Shown: positions 36,581 through 45,508, counted from the stretch's first letter. The stretch is DNA of 64,000 nt from Clostridium manihotivorum (GCF_004015185.1 NZ_CP025746.1:3055776-3119775); one strand, 5' to 3'. Notes: generated by a model not told the origin, from the letters alone. Numbers and translations are program-made.

Positions 36581-37537
36581 TTATACATGGAAATCCATAA
36601 AGTACTGCTCATCATCGATTTTGTAAAAGGTAACATCTGTTCTTCCATAGTTCAATAAATCTTGTTTCGTTACAAATGCACCATTTCCAAGGCCTAAACG
36701 GTTCCGGAAGTATTCTCCAAGTTGAGCATTGCTAAGAGGTGTTGTAATTGCCTTGTCGTTTTGTTGTTCGACCCTCAAAAGTAGCGTATGACCATCGTCT
36801 GTGACAACAGTAAAATGCTGTTTATCAAGAGGGAAGAAACCACTCCTTGCAATTTTTGCGGGAAGATGTATATAAGCTTGGTTTCGATTCCTTCCTTTAC
36901 GTTGTCCCCAATTTAGACCAGACTTTTCACCAACATCACCCCTATTAGTAAGAAGAGATAGTGTTGTGGAAATAATGCCCTCTCCAGCTAAAGTAGTTAC
37001 TGGCTTGTTTTCAGCATCTAAAATTTGATGTGTTGGACGGAGAAGGATATGGTCTTCCACTTCTGCATGGTTACAATATATGGTATTTGCTTCAACTTCC
37101 TCAAAGAACCTATATGCTTCTTCGGGATCACAACACTCCACGATTTCTTTTCGAGATGGAATAAATGCATTTTGCACAAAATCAGCAGAACCCGTATATG
37201 CCTGAAATGGCGATTCACCTTTTAGCCAAATGTATAAGTTTGCATGAACTGGAGGGTTTTCACAAACATAACTACAGGAAAAGTCTTCTACGGCATTTGG
37301 GTATGCCTTGCCATGGAGTTCCTTAAAGCCCTCGTGTATAGGAACACTTAACCCATCGTAAGGTACCATACCTATAAGCAATGAAATATTGATAGGGTGT
37401 ATATTTTGCTCCTGAAGACTCTTAATTAGCCATGATGCCATATTAGGAGTAGCATATCCACTTAATATTAATAAAGAATCTGCTCCTTGAAGTGGAGGAG
37501 TAAATAAAATTCTTTGCGCTATATTATTAGTAAACAT
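36581..37537 (-). CDS. NgoFVII-like PLD-family restriction protein, HxN variant
   Basis: 318-residue protein like the NgoFVII restriction endonuclease family, a phospholipase-D-type nuclease fold. The expected HxK...GS(A)D/N motif appears as HANLYIWL (His98, Asn100) and TGSADF (Ser117, Asp119). The lysine of HxK is replaced by Asn, so catalysis may be weak or lost. The C-terminal part (FFPLDKQHFTVVTDDGHTLL) is alignable by eye with the larger PLD protein two genes upstream. It is the last gene of the operon, 14 nt after the Z1 gene. It may be a nuclease, or a specificity or inactive partner. Confidence 0.75.
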   Translation of the reverse strand: MFTNNIAQRILFTPPLQGADSLLILSGYATPNMASWLIKSLQEQNIHPINISLLIGMVPYDGLSVPIHEGFKELHGKAYPNAVEDFSCSYVCENPPVHANLYIWLKGESPFQAYTGSADFVQNAFIPSRKEIVECCDPEEAYRFFEEVEANTIYCNHAEVEDHILLRPTHQILDAENKPVTTLAGEGIISTTLSLLTNRGDVGEKSGLNWGQRKGRNRNQAYIHLPAKIARSGFFPLDKQHFTVVTDDGHTLLLRVEQQNDKAITTPLSNAQLGEYFRNRLGLGNGAFVTKQDLLNYGRTDVTFYKIDDEQYFMDFHV

Positions 37538-38523
37538 ACATGATTGCCCTCCTATGCTTCTGTATTATCTTCACACACATCATAATACATTGTATCGTGA
37601 GGAAGTTTAATATTCGGCACCCAGAGAGCTTTTCCACCCCATCCCTTAGTTCCAGTTACTTGATACATGGTAAGGACGACTTTATTGAGAAAAGTGCCAC
37701 CAAGTTTCCAGTCATTTGGAGACAACAACGCACCTGTGCCTTGTGCTACATTCCTTTCTCTTCTAACTATCAAAATACCTTGCCCCGCAGGTTGTTCTGA
37801 AAGAAGTGTGTCAATGATTGAAAGGAATGCATCTATCTTGAAATCTGGGCTGGCAATAATATGGGACAATATTTTCTTAATAAGTCTCAAATTTACTTGA
37901 TAATAAGGTTCATCATCATGGAAAGTCTCCAATAGCTTTGATATATCCTCTATAGAGTCATTATCTGGATAGAATGGATAATAGTTTGTTCCGCCTGAGA
38001 GAATATTTACTCGTTTATTATCAAGAACATTCTTTCTGGTTGGATTCAATCCAACTGGATAATAAATTTTTATATTATCGATTCCCTGCTCTACTTGAGC
38101 GATGATAGCATTGTTAGTAGCGTTAATATCCGCAAATAATTTATAGAGCTGTTCGTCTATAAATATCTTCATCATGCCAGGGTCTCTGTCATAACCAAAC
38201 ATTCGGCTATGTTGCCACATAGTGTCAGCTTGAGGCTTTTTACTTGTTCTTGTATAGTAAATTGTCTGTAGACCCGGAAAAGTAACACCTCGCCCTAGAG
38301 TATTTCCACCTATAATAAAATTACAGCCTGTTGCATATTCCGGACTTTCAACATCTGTCTTACCATTCATAACTAGAATTTTTATGCTTTTGTTTTCCAT
38401 CAAGCTCTTAGCAGTTTTATAGATAACATCGAATGAAAGTTTTTCGCTTTTTGGTGTTAGTATAATATTGTAGACACAGAAAGCCGAACACTTTAAAATA
38501 AAGAAAGAGAAGGAAGTGTTAAA

Positions 38524-38796
38524 GTGTCAAGAGGCCAAAAACAATATACGGAAGAATTCAAAAATACAATAGTAGAGCTTTATAATGCTGGAAAGAGCTT
38601 AGCAGAGTTAAGCAGTGAATATGCCCTATCAAAATCCACAATAACTGGATGGATAAAGAAGAATAAACCTATAGCTGTTGATAAAGGTACAACTATAACT
38701 GCAGCAGATTATCAGGCTTTAATAAAAAAGAATAAGCAACTTGAAGAAGAGAATGAAATATTAAAAAAAGCCATGGGCATATTCGCAAGGAAGTAA
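38524..38796 (+). CDS. IS3 orfA, helix-turn-helix
   Basis: 90-residue DNA-binding subunit. It has a helix-turn-helix (ELSSEYALSKSTITGWIKK) and a C-terminal leucine-zipper-like coiled coil (LIKKNKQLEEENEILKKAMG). An A7G slippery run (about 38763-38770) near its end allows a -1 shift into orfB, the usual way IS3 elements make the fused transposase. SD GAAGGAAG precedes the start. Confidence 0.88.
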   Translation: MSRGQKQYTEEFKNTIVELYNAGKSLAELSSEYALSKSTITGWIKKNKPIAVDKGTTITAADYQALIKKNKQLEEENEILKKAMGIFARK

Positions 38797-38849
38797 CTAC
38801 TGTATTTGAGTTCATAACTAACAACCAAAAATATCATGATATTAAGCTT

Positions 38850-39668
38850 ATGTGCAAGGTTTTAAAGGTGTCTAGGAGCTCATATTATAAACATTTACAT
38901 AAAAAGCCTAGCAATAGAGCAATAGAAAATTCAAAAATAGAAGAAAAGATTATAAATATCCACAAAGAGAGCAAAAATCGTTACGGGGCAGTTAAGATAA
39001 ACGAAGCTTTAAAATCCTCAGGGATAACTATAAGTCTAAAGAAAACCCAACGATTAATGAAGAAACTGGGGATAAAATCTATAATAGTAAAAAAGTTCAG
39101 ACCAACTTCATCTAAAAACAAAATAGAAACACAAGAAAACGTTTTAAAAAGAGATTTCAATGCAACCACAATTAACGAAAAATGGGTAACAGACATTACC
39201 TATATCCACACAATTAAGGATGGTTGGTGCTATTTAGCGTCAGTTATGGACTTATATAGTAGAAAAATAATTGGCTATGCCATGTCTAAATTTATTGATA
39301 CCGACCTTGCTTTGCAAGCGTTGAAAAATGCAATTAAGTTGCAAAAGCCAACCAAGCCATTGATCCTTCATAGCGATTTAGGCTGTCAATATACAAGCTC
39401 TGCTTTTAAAGAATATATCAGTAGCACTAAATTAATTACTCATTCTTTTAGTGGTAAAGGCTGTCCCTATGATAATGCTTGTATTGAGTCCTTTCATGCT
39501 TCTTTAAAAAAAGAAGAAGTTCACCTTGTTAAGTATTTTGATTATGATGCTGCAAGACTTGCTATATTTGAGTATATAGAAGCTTGGTATAACAGAAAAA
39601 GGATACATAGTAGTATTGGCTATTTAACCCCGCAAAAATGTGAAGATTTAGCTAGAAAAATTGCGTAA
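38850..39668 (+). CDS. IS3 orfB, DDE transposase
   Basis: 272 residues from the first Met. The -1 frame is open back into orfA (KKSHGHIRKEVTTVFEFI), so the active product is probably an OrfAB fusion. An HTH_21-like region is followed by the integrase core, with Asp in WVTDITYI, Asp in LHSDLGCQY and Glu in ACIESFHASLKKE. It is complete to the C-terminal YNRKRIHSSIGYLTP. Confidence 0.92.
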   Translation: MCKVLKVSRSSYYKHLHKKPSNRAIENSKIEEKIINIHKESKNRYGAVKINEALKSSGITISLKKTQRLMKKLGIKSIIVKKFRPTSSKNKIETQENVLKRDFNATTINEKWVTDITYIHTIKDGWCYLASVMDLYSRKIIGYAMSKFIDTDLALQALKNAIKLQKPTKPLILHSDLGCQYTSSAFKEYISSTKLITHSFSGKGCPYDNACIESFHASLKKEEVHLVKYFDYDAARLAIFEYIEAWYNRKRIHSSIGYLTPQKCEDLARKIA

Positions 39669-40680
39669 AAAGTTCAACTTTTTGTGTCTAATATATTGAC
39701 ATAGATCCATTTGTCGGGATCTAAAGCATCGTAATGGGTCTGTAATTCGGTGATGAATTCATCACTGATATGTTCAATACACCAATTTAGTTCTTTTATG
39801 ACGTCATTAGCAAAACGCTGGTGGACTGCTTGACGTACACTCGGATGTATAAGACAATTTGACACTTTGCCGTTGGATGCTAAAATTTGAGCTGAAACAG
39901 CAAGATGGCGTAAAACAACACTTCGTGTCGGTCGTTTGATTGCTTCGAGAAAATCGATACATTCTGGTTTACCACTTGTCGGAAAGAAAAAGTCTCCACC
40001 TAAATAGGCATCGCCAGGATGAAAGTAGTATGTAAAATATGGATGCCAACCTGAAGCAAGAGTCTGTAATAAGATTGCCTGAGGAGTACCTGTAACCTGC
40101 AGATAAAGGCTACTGGATGCACCATTCTTTATAGAATCTAAATATCTATTAATCGATGACTGACTATTGCGGTTTACTAATGTATTCAAGGAAGCGGCAT
40201 CCGCTTCATCATCAACAATGAATAGAGGATTTCCTTTCATAAAGCCTGTGGAATTGAATACATTTGCCCAAAGTCTTAACATTCTTGCATTTTTTTTTAA
40301 AACGACAATTGCTGGTTTAACAAGGCTATTCTCAATAAACAATCCTGAGTCGTTTTCGCCACAAATACAGAAACCTTCTAAATCATCTCTGACTCGATCC
40401 AAGGTTTGTTGTTGCAAAACAACGTTGTCTGTTGTGAGTAAGATGAATGCAGGAAAGCCTAAATCGGCAGCTTTACTCATTACGCCAAACATTTGACCTG
40501 TTTTTCCAGATTGTACATTTCCAAACAACAGACCAATCTCATGACTTGTGAATGAAAAATTGCGAATATGCTGATTGCCAATATCTTCAGCAGTTTTTGA
40601 AATAGATTCCGCCAATTTCTCGTTACCGCGGTCTTTTATTTTTTGTAGGTATGTCTTTAAGTATTGCATAGTCGCACCTC

Positions 40681-41829
40681 TCATTCGTTAATTGTCGTTT
40701 CAAATGATAATACCCATACATCAAGCTCAGATCCGTCTTCGTCTAATGCTTTCTGATCCGTTTTAGAAAGCACAAGACTGTTGCAACCATATGCTTGCAA
40801 CATTTCTTTTGTAATCATTCCTTTACGGTCAGTATCGGCTTGGGTATCATTCACTGGTATTACTAGCCCTGCTGCTGCAAGTCTACCTTTAATCCAACGA
40901 CCAAGAATAAGTTCATCCCCAACAGCACTGAATTGCTTATTGCCATCACTTGTAGTATGAGCCTTAAACCAATAACCATCATCGGTAACAACAAAGAAAG
41001 GCTTGTTTTTTTCAGGGTAGCCTTCGGAGCGAGTTATCTCTTTGCTAACGGTCAACTGAGTCTCATACCAATCACGGGATTTTCTTTTGCTTCGTGGTGC
41101 GGCATAGCTAACATTAATATTTGATTTCGTGAAGTGTTTACCGTCATCCATGTGTCGTTCATCGTGAGCAGGAACTTTTAACGGTAGCACAAATGAAATA
41201 CTTGTTTTATGTTGTACATATAGCTGTACACCAGTTTGGGGGATTTGTGTTACCGTATCGATGCCACTAAGAGAGGTGTTAACTTCTCTGATTATTGGCA
41301 TTCCTGTTATATTGGCAATATTATCTGAGCAGTTCTGCGCTTTTAGTCTCTCTATAAAATCTGCAATTTCTCTGCATTCAGTAGCATCATCGGTAATCGA
41401 TGAGATTTCATACTGTCGGCGGTTATTGGCATCTAATTTGATTACACCTAAGTTTGCAGAACCAATAATAGCTGAGAAAGGCTGTCCATCTTTATAGAAG
41501 CAGTATACTTTGCCGTGGTATTTAAATGCTTTTACAATCTTGATTTCGCCTATGCCGGCCTCTATCCATCTCTTGTTTATTGCAAGAGCAGTATTGTATG
41601 ATCCTTCTGGCATTCCTTCAATGAAGTACATACCAATGGTAAGGCATATATTGGATAGATTGTGCTCCTTGACTAAATAGTCAAGTTCTTCCAAAGCGGC
41701 ACGAGAGATATATCCAACCGCAATTTCAACTCGGTCTGACTTTGCGATTTGTTCGTTAAAGCAGTCAATAATTGTTTCTTGACCCTGTAATGTAGCAAGG
41801 GGCAGGATGTTTGAATACAACAGTTTCAT
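40681..41829 (-). CDS. NgoFVII-like PLD-family nuclease, canonical HxK
   Basis: 382-residue PLD-superfamily restriction nuclease. The active-site motif is KYHGKVYCFY (His105, Lys107) followed by IIGSANLG (Ser124, Asn126), fully canonical. One such motif per chain implies a dimeric enzyme. The C-terminal half (FFVVTDDGYWFKAHTT) is shared with the 318-residue operon-end protein, so the two are paralogues. It overlaps the Z1 gene region by 4 bp (ATGA) and starts 4 nt after the XRE gene, so it is co-translated with them. It is the most likely cutting enzyme of the system. Confidence 0.82.
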   Translation of the reverse strand: MKLLYSNILPLATLQGQETIIDCFNEQIAKSDRVEIAVGYISRAALEELDYLVKEHNLSNICLTIGMYFIEGMPEGSYNTALAINKRWIEAGIGEIKIVKAFKYHGKVYCFYKDGQPFSAIIGSANLGVIKLDANNRRQYEISSITDDATECREIADFIERLKAQNCSDNIANITGMPIIREVNTSLSGIDTVTQIPQTGVQLYVQHKTSISFVLPLKVPAHDERHMDDGKHFTKSNINVSYAAPRSKRKSRDWYETQLTVSKEITRSEGYPEKNKPFFVVTDDGYWFKAHTTSDGNKQFSAVGDELILGRWIKGRLAAAGLVIPVNDTQADTDRKGMITKEMLQAYGCNSLVLSKTDQKALDEDGSELDVWVLSFETTINE

Positions 41830-41833
41830 TCGA

Positions 41834-42064
41834 TTACTCCTTTACGTTTGATGTGGTACTTCCGTCTTTTACAATTTCCATAATATCAGCAATATCGCAA
41901 TCTAAAGCCTCACATATACGGAGCAGGACATCGGTTGTAATATTTGTACCTTTTCCGAGTTTGGCAATAGATGCTGAACTTACACCGCTTATTTTCTTGA
42001 GTTCCTGTTTGTTCATGTTCTTGTCTATAAGCAATTTCCAAAGTTTATTATAACTAATATACAA
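41834..42064 (-). CDS. small XRE-family regulator
   Basis: 76-residue helix-turn-helix protein (MNKQELKKISGVSSASIAKL, then LRICEALDCDIADIMEIV), almost only a Cro/C1 fold. I choose TTG 42064, 8 nt after AAGGAGG; the frame is open to 42121 but would include that SD. It sits between the DUF2326 ATPase and the PLD nuclease in the operon. It probably controls nuclease expression or the divergent promoters. Confidence 0.82.
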   Translation of the reverse strand: MYISYNKLWKLLIDKNMNKQELKKISGVSSASIAKLGKGTNITTDVLLRICEALDCDIADIMEIVKDGSTTSNVKE

Positions 42065-42099
42065 TCGTATGGCCTCCTTAGTGTATATTTGCATGAGAA

Positions 42100-43737
42100 T
42101 TACGATTTTGTTTCGCCCCACGAGTATCCAAATAATTCATCACCATTACTATTCAAATGTAAAACGGATGTTTCGTTCAAAATCTTACTTGTTTCCTCGG
42201 AGTACGCTTCATCTTTGTCGAAAGCAATGAATATTTGCTTATCAAATTCCTTGTACAACTTTATGATATTCGATATTGGCTCATCGGCAATATTTTTGAA
42301 GATGAGCGAGTCATGAGCTATAGCCGGAAGCGGTGTTAATTTAAGAATGCTTAAATCAAAGACAATTAAGCTTTTGTAAGAAGTTCCAGTACCACTATCA
42401 TCCGGTGTCCAGAATATGTATTTGCTTCCATCAACAAGATCAATTACAGGTGCTTTCCTTTTTCCTCCGTAAATAACATCATTAAAGCGTACCATCTGTT
42501 CATTGATGGCGGTTTCAATGTAACGCAATTCTGTTTCTTGAGCTTGAGATAAACTCTCCTTTGCTGTTTTTACATCTGCAACAAATACTTTTGTGTCGTT
42601 GTAGGCTTTGTTTTGAGCTTCCAATCCAGAAATTTTTCGTTGTAGTTCGGTGTAATTATCTAAAAAGGATTTTGGAACTTTGGATGGAATCCCTAATGCA
42701 CGTTGTTCGTCTTCTAGGGAAGATATTTCTTTGCTTAAAGAGTCAATGAGTAATTTAAGTCTCTGAGATTCTTCGTCTAATTCATTACTCAGGATGTTCT
42801 GCATTTTTCCATGAAAGCTTTCGACTTCAGATATTTTACGCATATTTGCATTTGGAAAAAACTGTGCCAGTTCTGCTAGATCTGCAACTGATTGAGTGAA
42901 TCCACCGCTAATACTAACATTAACAATTTCTAATTGAGATTTTAGCCGACTGCGCTGTCTTTTAAGTGCAGTAATTTTCCCTTTAATTTCAGCGGCCTCA
43001 TCAGCCTGCGCTAAATCATCGGAAGCCAATTTTCGATCTGTTTGCTCTATGAGCTTAGATAACTCATTTTTTAATTGCTGAATTGCAGCTTCATTTTTCT
43101 TATACTGTGTTTGTGTGGTTATTGAAAACGGCACAAGTTCCAACTTTCGAGCTTTATTAAAGGTTTTCTTTATTTCTTCTTTATTAGATAAAGCAGACTT
43201 GTACTCTTCAATTTTCCAATATACATTAAAGAGCTTTTCCAATGCTGTTATAGCAACTTCGGCTTTTTCCCCATGATAAGAGTCCAGTGGTCGTGTACTT
43301 GAGTGGTTGTCCTTTCCATATATTCTTAGGTAGCGACCAATGATATCGCGGAAAGTCGTGTAAGGTAAATTAATCTTATAAGATTCAAAGAGGAAATCTT
43401 TGAATTTATCGAGACGAATCGTTTCCTGCGTATTATATGATGAATCACAAATATTAATATCGTTGAAGTTAACGATATCTCTAGAAAAATAATACTTTGT
43501 ATCATTAAATTCAAAAGCGAACTTAATAAGATGATTTCCAAGATGGTGCGCGGCATCGGAATCTTTATATGTGTCTCCACCAAAAGCGTAATCAATGATT
43601 AGCATAAAAGTAGATTTTCCGATAGAGTTGTCGGCAGATTTCCCGCCGAGAACGGTGTTTAAGCCACTATGGAAACGTATGGCCGGTCGAGGCTGACCAT
43701 GTGACATAAATCTATCGCATTTAATTTCAAACAGCAT
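42100..43737 (-). CDS. DUF2326 / ABC-3C AAA+ SMC-like ATPase
   Basis: 545-residue SMC/RecN-like ATPase. An extended Walker A (GGKSADNSIGKST, about 31-43) follows a short N-terminal strand region. A long coiled coil covers about residues 190-420, and the DUF2326 C-terminal half (FWTPDDSGTGTSYKSLIVFD, IAHDSLIFKNI) completes the split ATPase. ATG 43737 follows a GGGAGGT SD. In ABC-three-component conflict systems such an ATPase acts with a small middle component and an effector, and both genes lie directly upstream and overlap here. Confidence 0.85.
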   Translation of the reverse strand: MLFEIKCDRFMSHGQPRPAIRFHSGLNTVLGGKSADNSIGKSTFMLIIDYAFGGDTYKDSDAAHHLGNHLIKFAFEFNDTKYYFSRDIVNFNDINICDSSYNTQETIRLDKFKDFLFESYKINLPYTTFRDIIGRYLRIYGKDNHSSTRPLDSYHGEKAEVAITALEKLFNVYWKIEEYKSALSNKEEIKKTFNKARKLELVPFSITTQTQYKKNEAAIQQLKNELSKLIEQTDRKLASDDLAQADEAAEIKGKITALKRQRSRLKSQLEIVNVSISGGFTQSVADLAELAQFFPNANMRKISEVESFHGKMQNILSNELDEESQRLKLLIDSLSKEISSLEDEQRALGIPSKVPKSFLDNYTELQRKISGLEAQNKAYNDTKVFVADVKTAKESLSQAQETELRYIETAINEQMVRFNDVIYGGKRKAPVIDLVDGSKYIFWTPDDSGTGTSYKSLIVFDLSILKLTPLPAIAHDSLIFKNIADEPISNIIKLYKEFDKQIFIAFDKDEAYSEETSKILNETSVLHLNSNGDELFGYSWGETKS

Positions 43738-43954
43738 GGCATAATACCTCCCGTTCTTCGTCATAGAATATTTTATTGAGTGCAAAAAGTGCATCTAATA
43801 TCTCTATATATTCATTAATACTTGAAACCTGTTTTTGCATTTTTACATAGAGTGCTCCCACTGTGTGTGGTTCTTTTTCTAATGCTCTCAGCACGATTGG
43901 AAACTTTGATATAATGCTTTCATTGTAGCTAAAAAGTTTATTCGGTAATTGCAT
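43727..43954 (-). CDS. ABC-three component system middle component 6
   Basis: 75-residue protein matching the pattern of ABC-3C middle component 6: LPNKLFSYNESIISKF, then EKEPHTVGALYVKM, then YIEILDALFALNKI, an all-helical wHTH-like domain. ATG 43954 follows GAGG by 6 nt. It overlaps the effector gene upstream and the ATPase gene downstream, so all three are translationally coupled. The middle component is thought to bridge sensor ATPase and effector. Confidence 0.8.
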   Translation of the reverse strand: MQLPNKLFSYNESIISKFPIVLRALEKEPHTVGALYVKMQKQVSSINEYIEILDALFALNKIFYDEEREVLCHAV

Positions 43955-45074
43955 CGAATACCTCACATTTCTGGATAAAGTACGATATTACAATTTCGCA
44001 TAAGTCCTTGCGATCATTGGTATTTGAGGCAAGCCATTCTACTAAGGCCTCAAATATTTCAGGTTGTGTAAGTCCTTTATCTCTTAAATTAATGTAGTTC
44101 ATTTTTACTTGCATACAAAATGGGTCAAAACGTAGTTTGCGTTCTTTACTTAATTGCTGAAAAATCCCATGAACAGCAGGATAGTATTCAGTAACATACG
44201 CTTTAGCTTTTATGTAAAGGGATCTATTTTCTGGTAAAATCTTTTCACGGAGACTCACGGGTTCATAACTTAATGGAATCAACTTCATCATTGGGGTATC
44301 GGAAATTTTTCTAAGAACTCTCTCAACACCCTCCTCAACCTTTGTGTTTGCTAAAACTTCTATAGTCTCTGCTTCACTTATTAAATGCCTCTTGATAATC
44401 TCCATACGGTTCATCTGTTCATCATCTTTTGCGAGGAGATATCTTTTACTACAGTCTGGGCAAAGGGCGATTAGATTTGCAAAGGAATCTGGAGGTAGGT
44501 TGGGATTGATCTGCGTAATTTCATAGTTCATGTCGGTTTGACCATTTGCATTGATATATAATGGACGGCAACAGTTATCGTTTGGGCATAAACCCTTTGA
44601 CTCTACTAATAGCCGAGTTCCATATCTTTGTTTTATTATATCTGACAACGCACAAGCACCACTCTCAATTTCTATGAGGGTGGTCTTTTTGTTTTTCTTT
44701 ATATTTGCTGCATTAAAAAGGATCTTCTTGAACATATCGGCACAAACCTCTGCCGTGTTATAGAGGTTAATGTCTGGTATATACGCAATTAAAGCATTGC
44801 AAAGATTGGAGATTGTACCTTCAGGTAATCCGTTAATGTAGCTCACAAATACCTCAGGCTCGATGTATTTATTTATGTCTTTGGCAATTCCGTCTATTGA
44901 ACGTGTTCCGTTGAAATAAGACTTAAACGCAGGTAGCGTACGATTTTCTACCTTATTATCTACATCAGCTGGGTAATCCACGATGTTTAGAAATAATTCC
45001 TGCGTGAATTCATCAGTGTTCTTACCGTCTGCCAATATCGAGTAAAGAATATTTGCAAAATCACTAAACTTCAA
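43938..45074 (-). CDS. ABC-3C effector with HNH-like zinc domain
   Basis: 378-residue protein, first gene of the minus-strand operon. Residues 160-215 hold GLCPNDNCCRPLY and ALCPDCSKRYLL (Cys163, 168/169, 205, 208), a treble-clef frame like HNH nucleases, but the usual last His after CxxC is Ser. The final 110 residues match the common C-terminal domain of ABC-3C proteins (IFEALVEWLA, EIVISYFIQKCEVFD). I choose TTG 45074, 8 nt after GGAGGT; the longer frame to 45089 contains that SD. It is the proposed DNA-acting effector. Confidence 0.78.
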   Translation of the reverse strand: MKFSDFANILYSILADGKNTDEFTQELFLNIVDYPADVDNKVENRTLPAFKSYFNGTRSIDGIAKDINKYIEPEVFVSYINGLPEGTISNLCNALIAYIPDINLYNTAEVCADMFKKILFNAANIKKNKKTTLIEIESGACALSDIIKQRYGTRLLVESKGLCPNDNCCRPLYINANGQTDMNYEITQINPNLPPDSFANLIALCPDCSKRYLLAKDDEQMNRMEIIKRHLISEAETIEVLANTKVEEGVERVLRKISDTPMMKLIPLSYEPVSLREKILPENRSLYIKAKAYVTEYYPAVHGIFQQLSKERKLRFDPFCMQVKMNYINLRDKGLTQPEIFEALVEWLASNTNDRKDLCEIVISYFIQKCEVFDAITE

Positions 45075-45222
45075 TTCCCTAACCTCCAATCACTTTTGTA
45101 TCCGAGCGTATCCGTGAGTACCCATGCGTGTGAGTTGAAATTTAAAAACCTTCTATAATTTAAACATAAGTAAATAGGGACATGCCCCTAGAGATGGCTA
45201 ATATATCCATTATATCACAATT

Positions 45223-45251
45223 TTCGCAAATATCAATTAAATATTTGCGAA
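45223..45251. promoter_or_regulatory. operator-like inverted repeat between defence and prophage genes
   Basis: TTCGCAAATAT (45223-45233) and ATATTTGCGAA (45241-45251), 11-bp perfect arms with a 7-nt centre, in the divergent gap. Two GCGATAT direct repeats follow (45254-45276). Likely regulator sites; the protein is unknown. Confidence 0.55.
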
Positions 45252-45336
45252 CAGCGATATTTTGATTGCGATATAAGACATTACATTTTAGTGTGATAGA
45301 AATCAAAAAAATATCAAATGCCTGATTTGCAATAAG

Positions 45337-45478
45337 GCAAAGGATACATATTGTTTCGTTCCAGTCCGCAAGGACTGTGGCGCTACAATAGAAGTACCCT
45401 CCCCTTATTGCGCTCATTTTCAGGATAAAAGGGTCTGTGTACTTCAAAGCACAGACCTTTTTGTATGTATCCTTTGCC
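45337..45478 (+). ncRNA. candidate structured leader RNA of the prophage early operon
   Basis: A 15-bp perfect outer pair GGCAAAGGATACATA (45337-45351) with 45464-45478 encloses an AGTCC-GCAA-GGACT tetraloop hairpin (about 45369-45382) and a terminator-like hairpin (45427-45462). It ends 30 nt before the sigma-like gene. Outer pairing and the inner terminator could be alternative states. Candidate attenuator or riboregulator. Confidence 0.5.
45427..45463 (+). terminator. terminator-like hairpin inside the leader
   Basis: AAAAGGGTCTGTG pairs with CACAGACCTTTTT (one G-U), 10-nt loop, T-run in the right arm. It points toward the prophage genes and stands before the first one. Confidence 0.75.
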
Positions 45479-45508
45479 GCCAATGCAGTCCGGCGGAAAG
45501 GATGCACA

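Larger units (their letters stand above)
38469..39692 (+). mobile_element. IS3-family insertion sequence (IS150-like)
   Basis: 1224-bp element with inverted ends TAGACACAGAAAG / TAGACACAAAAAG and an ATAT target duplication (38465-38468 and 39693-39696). It carries orfA and orfB with a complete DDE triad, inserted against the direction of the Z1 gene. Both reading frames look undamaged, so the insertion may be recent. Confidence 0.9.
37552..40669 (-). pseudogene. Z1-domain ATPase gene interrupted by IS3 insertion
   Basis: The N-terminal part (from ATG 40669) carries Walker A GNVQSGKTG (50-58), Walker B FIVDDEAD (150-157) and VTGTP. The C-terminal part reads on through IILTPKSEKLSFDVIYKTA to the Z1 signature GGNTLGRGVTFPGLQTIYY. 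Removing the IS and one copy of the ATAT target repeat rejoins the frame exactly (WIYVN then IILTPKS), so the gene was intact before insertion. Z1 proteins are helicase-like NTPases found with methyltransferases and nucleases in restriction-type systems. The downstream half still has in-frame Met codons (MMENKSIK) but lacks the ATPase motifs. Confidence 0.88.

Noticed and set aside
35154..45074. DISARM-type defence system
   Set aside because: PLD, methyltransferase and a helicase-like ATPase are present, but there is no DUF1998 protein or DrmA-like helicase. The ATPase is of Z1 type.
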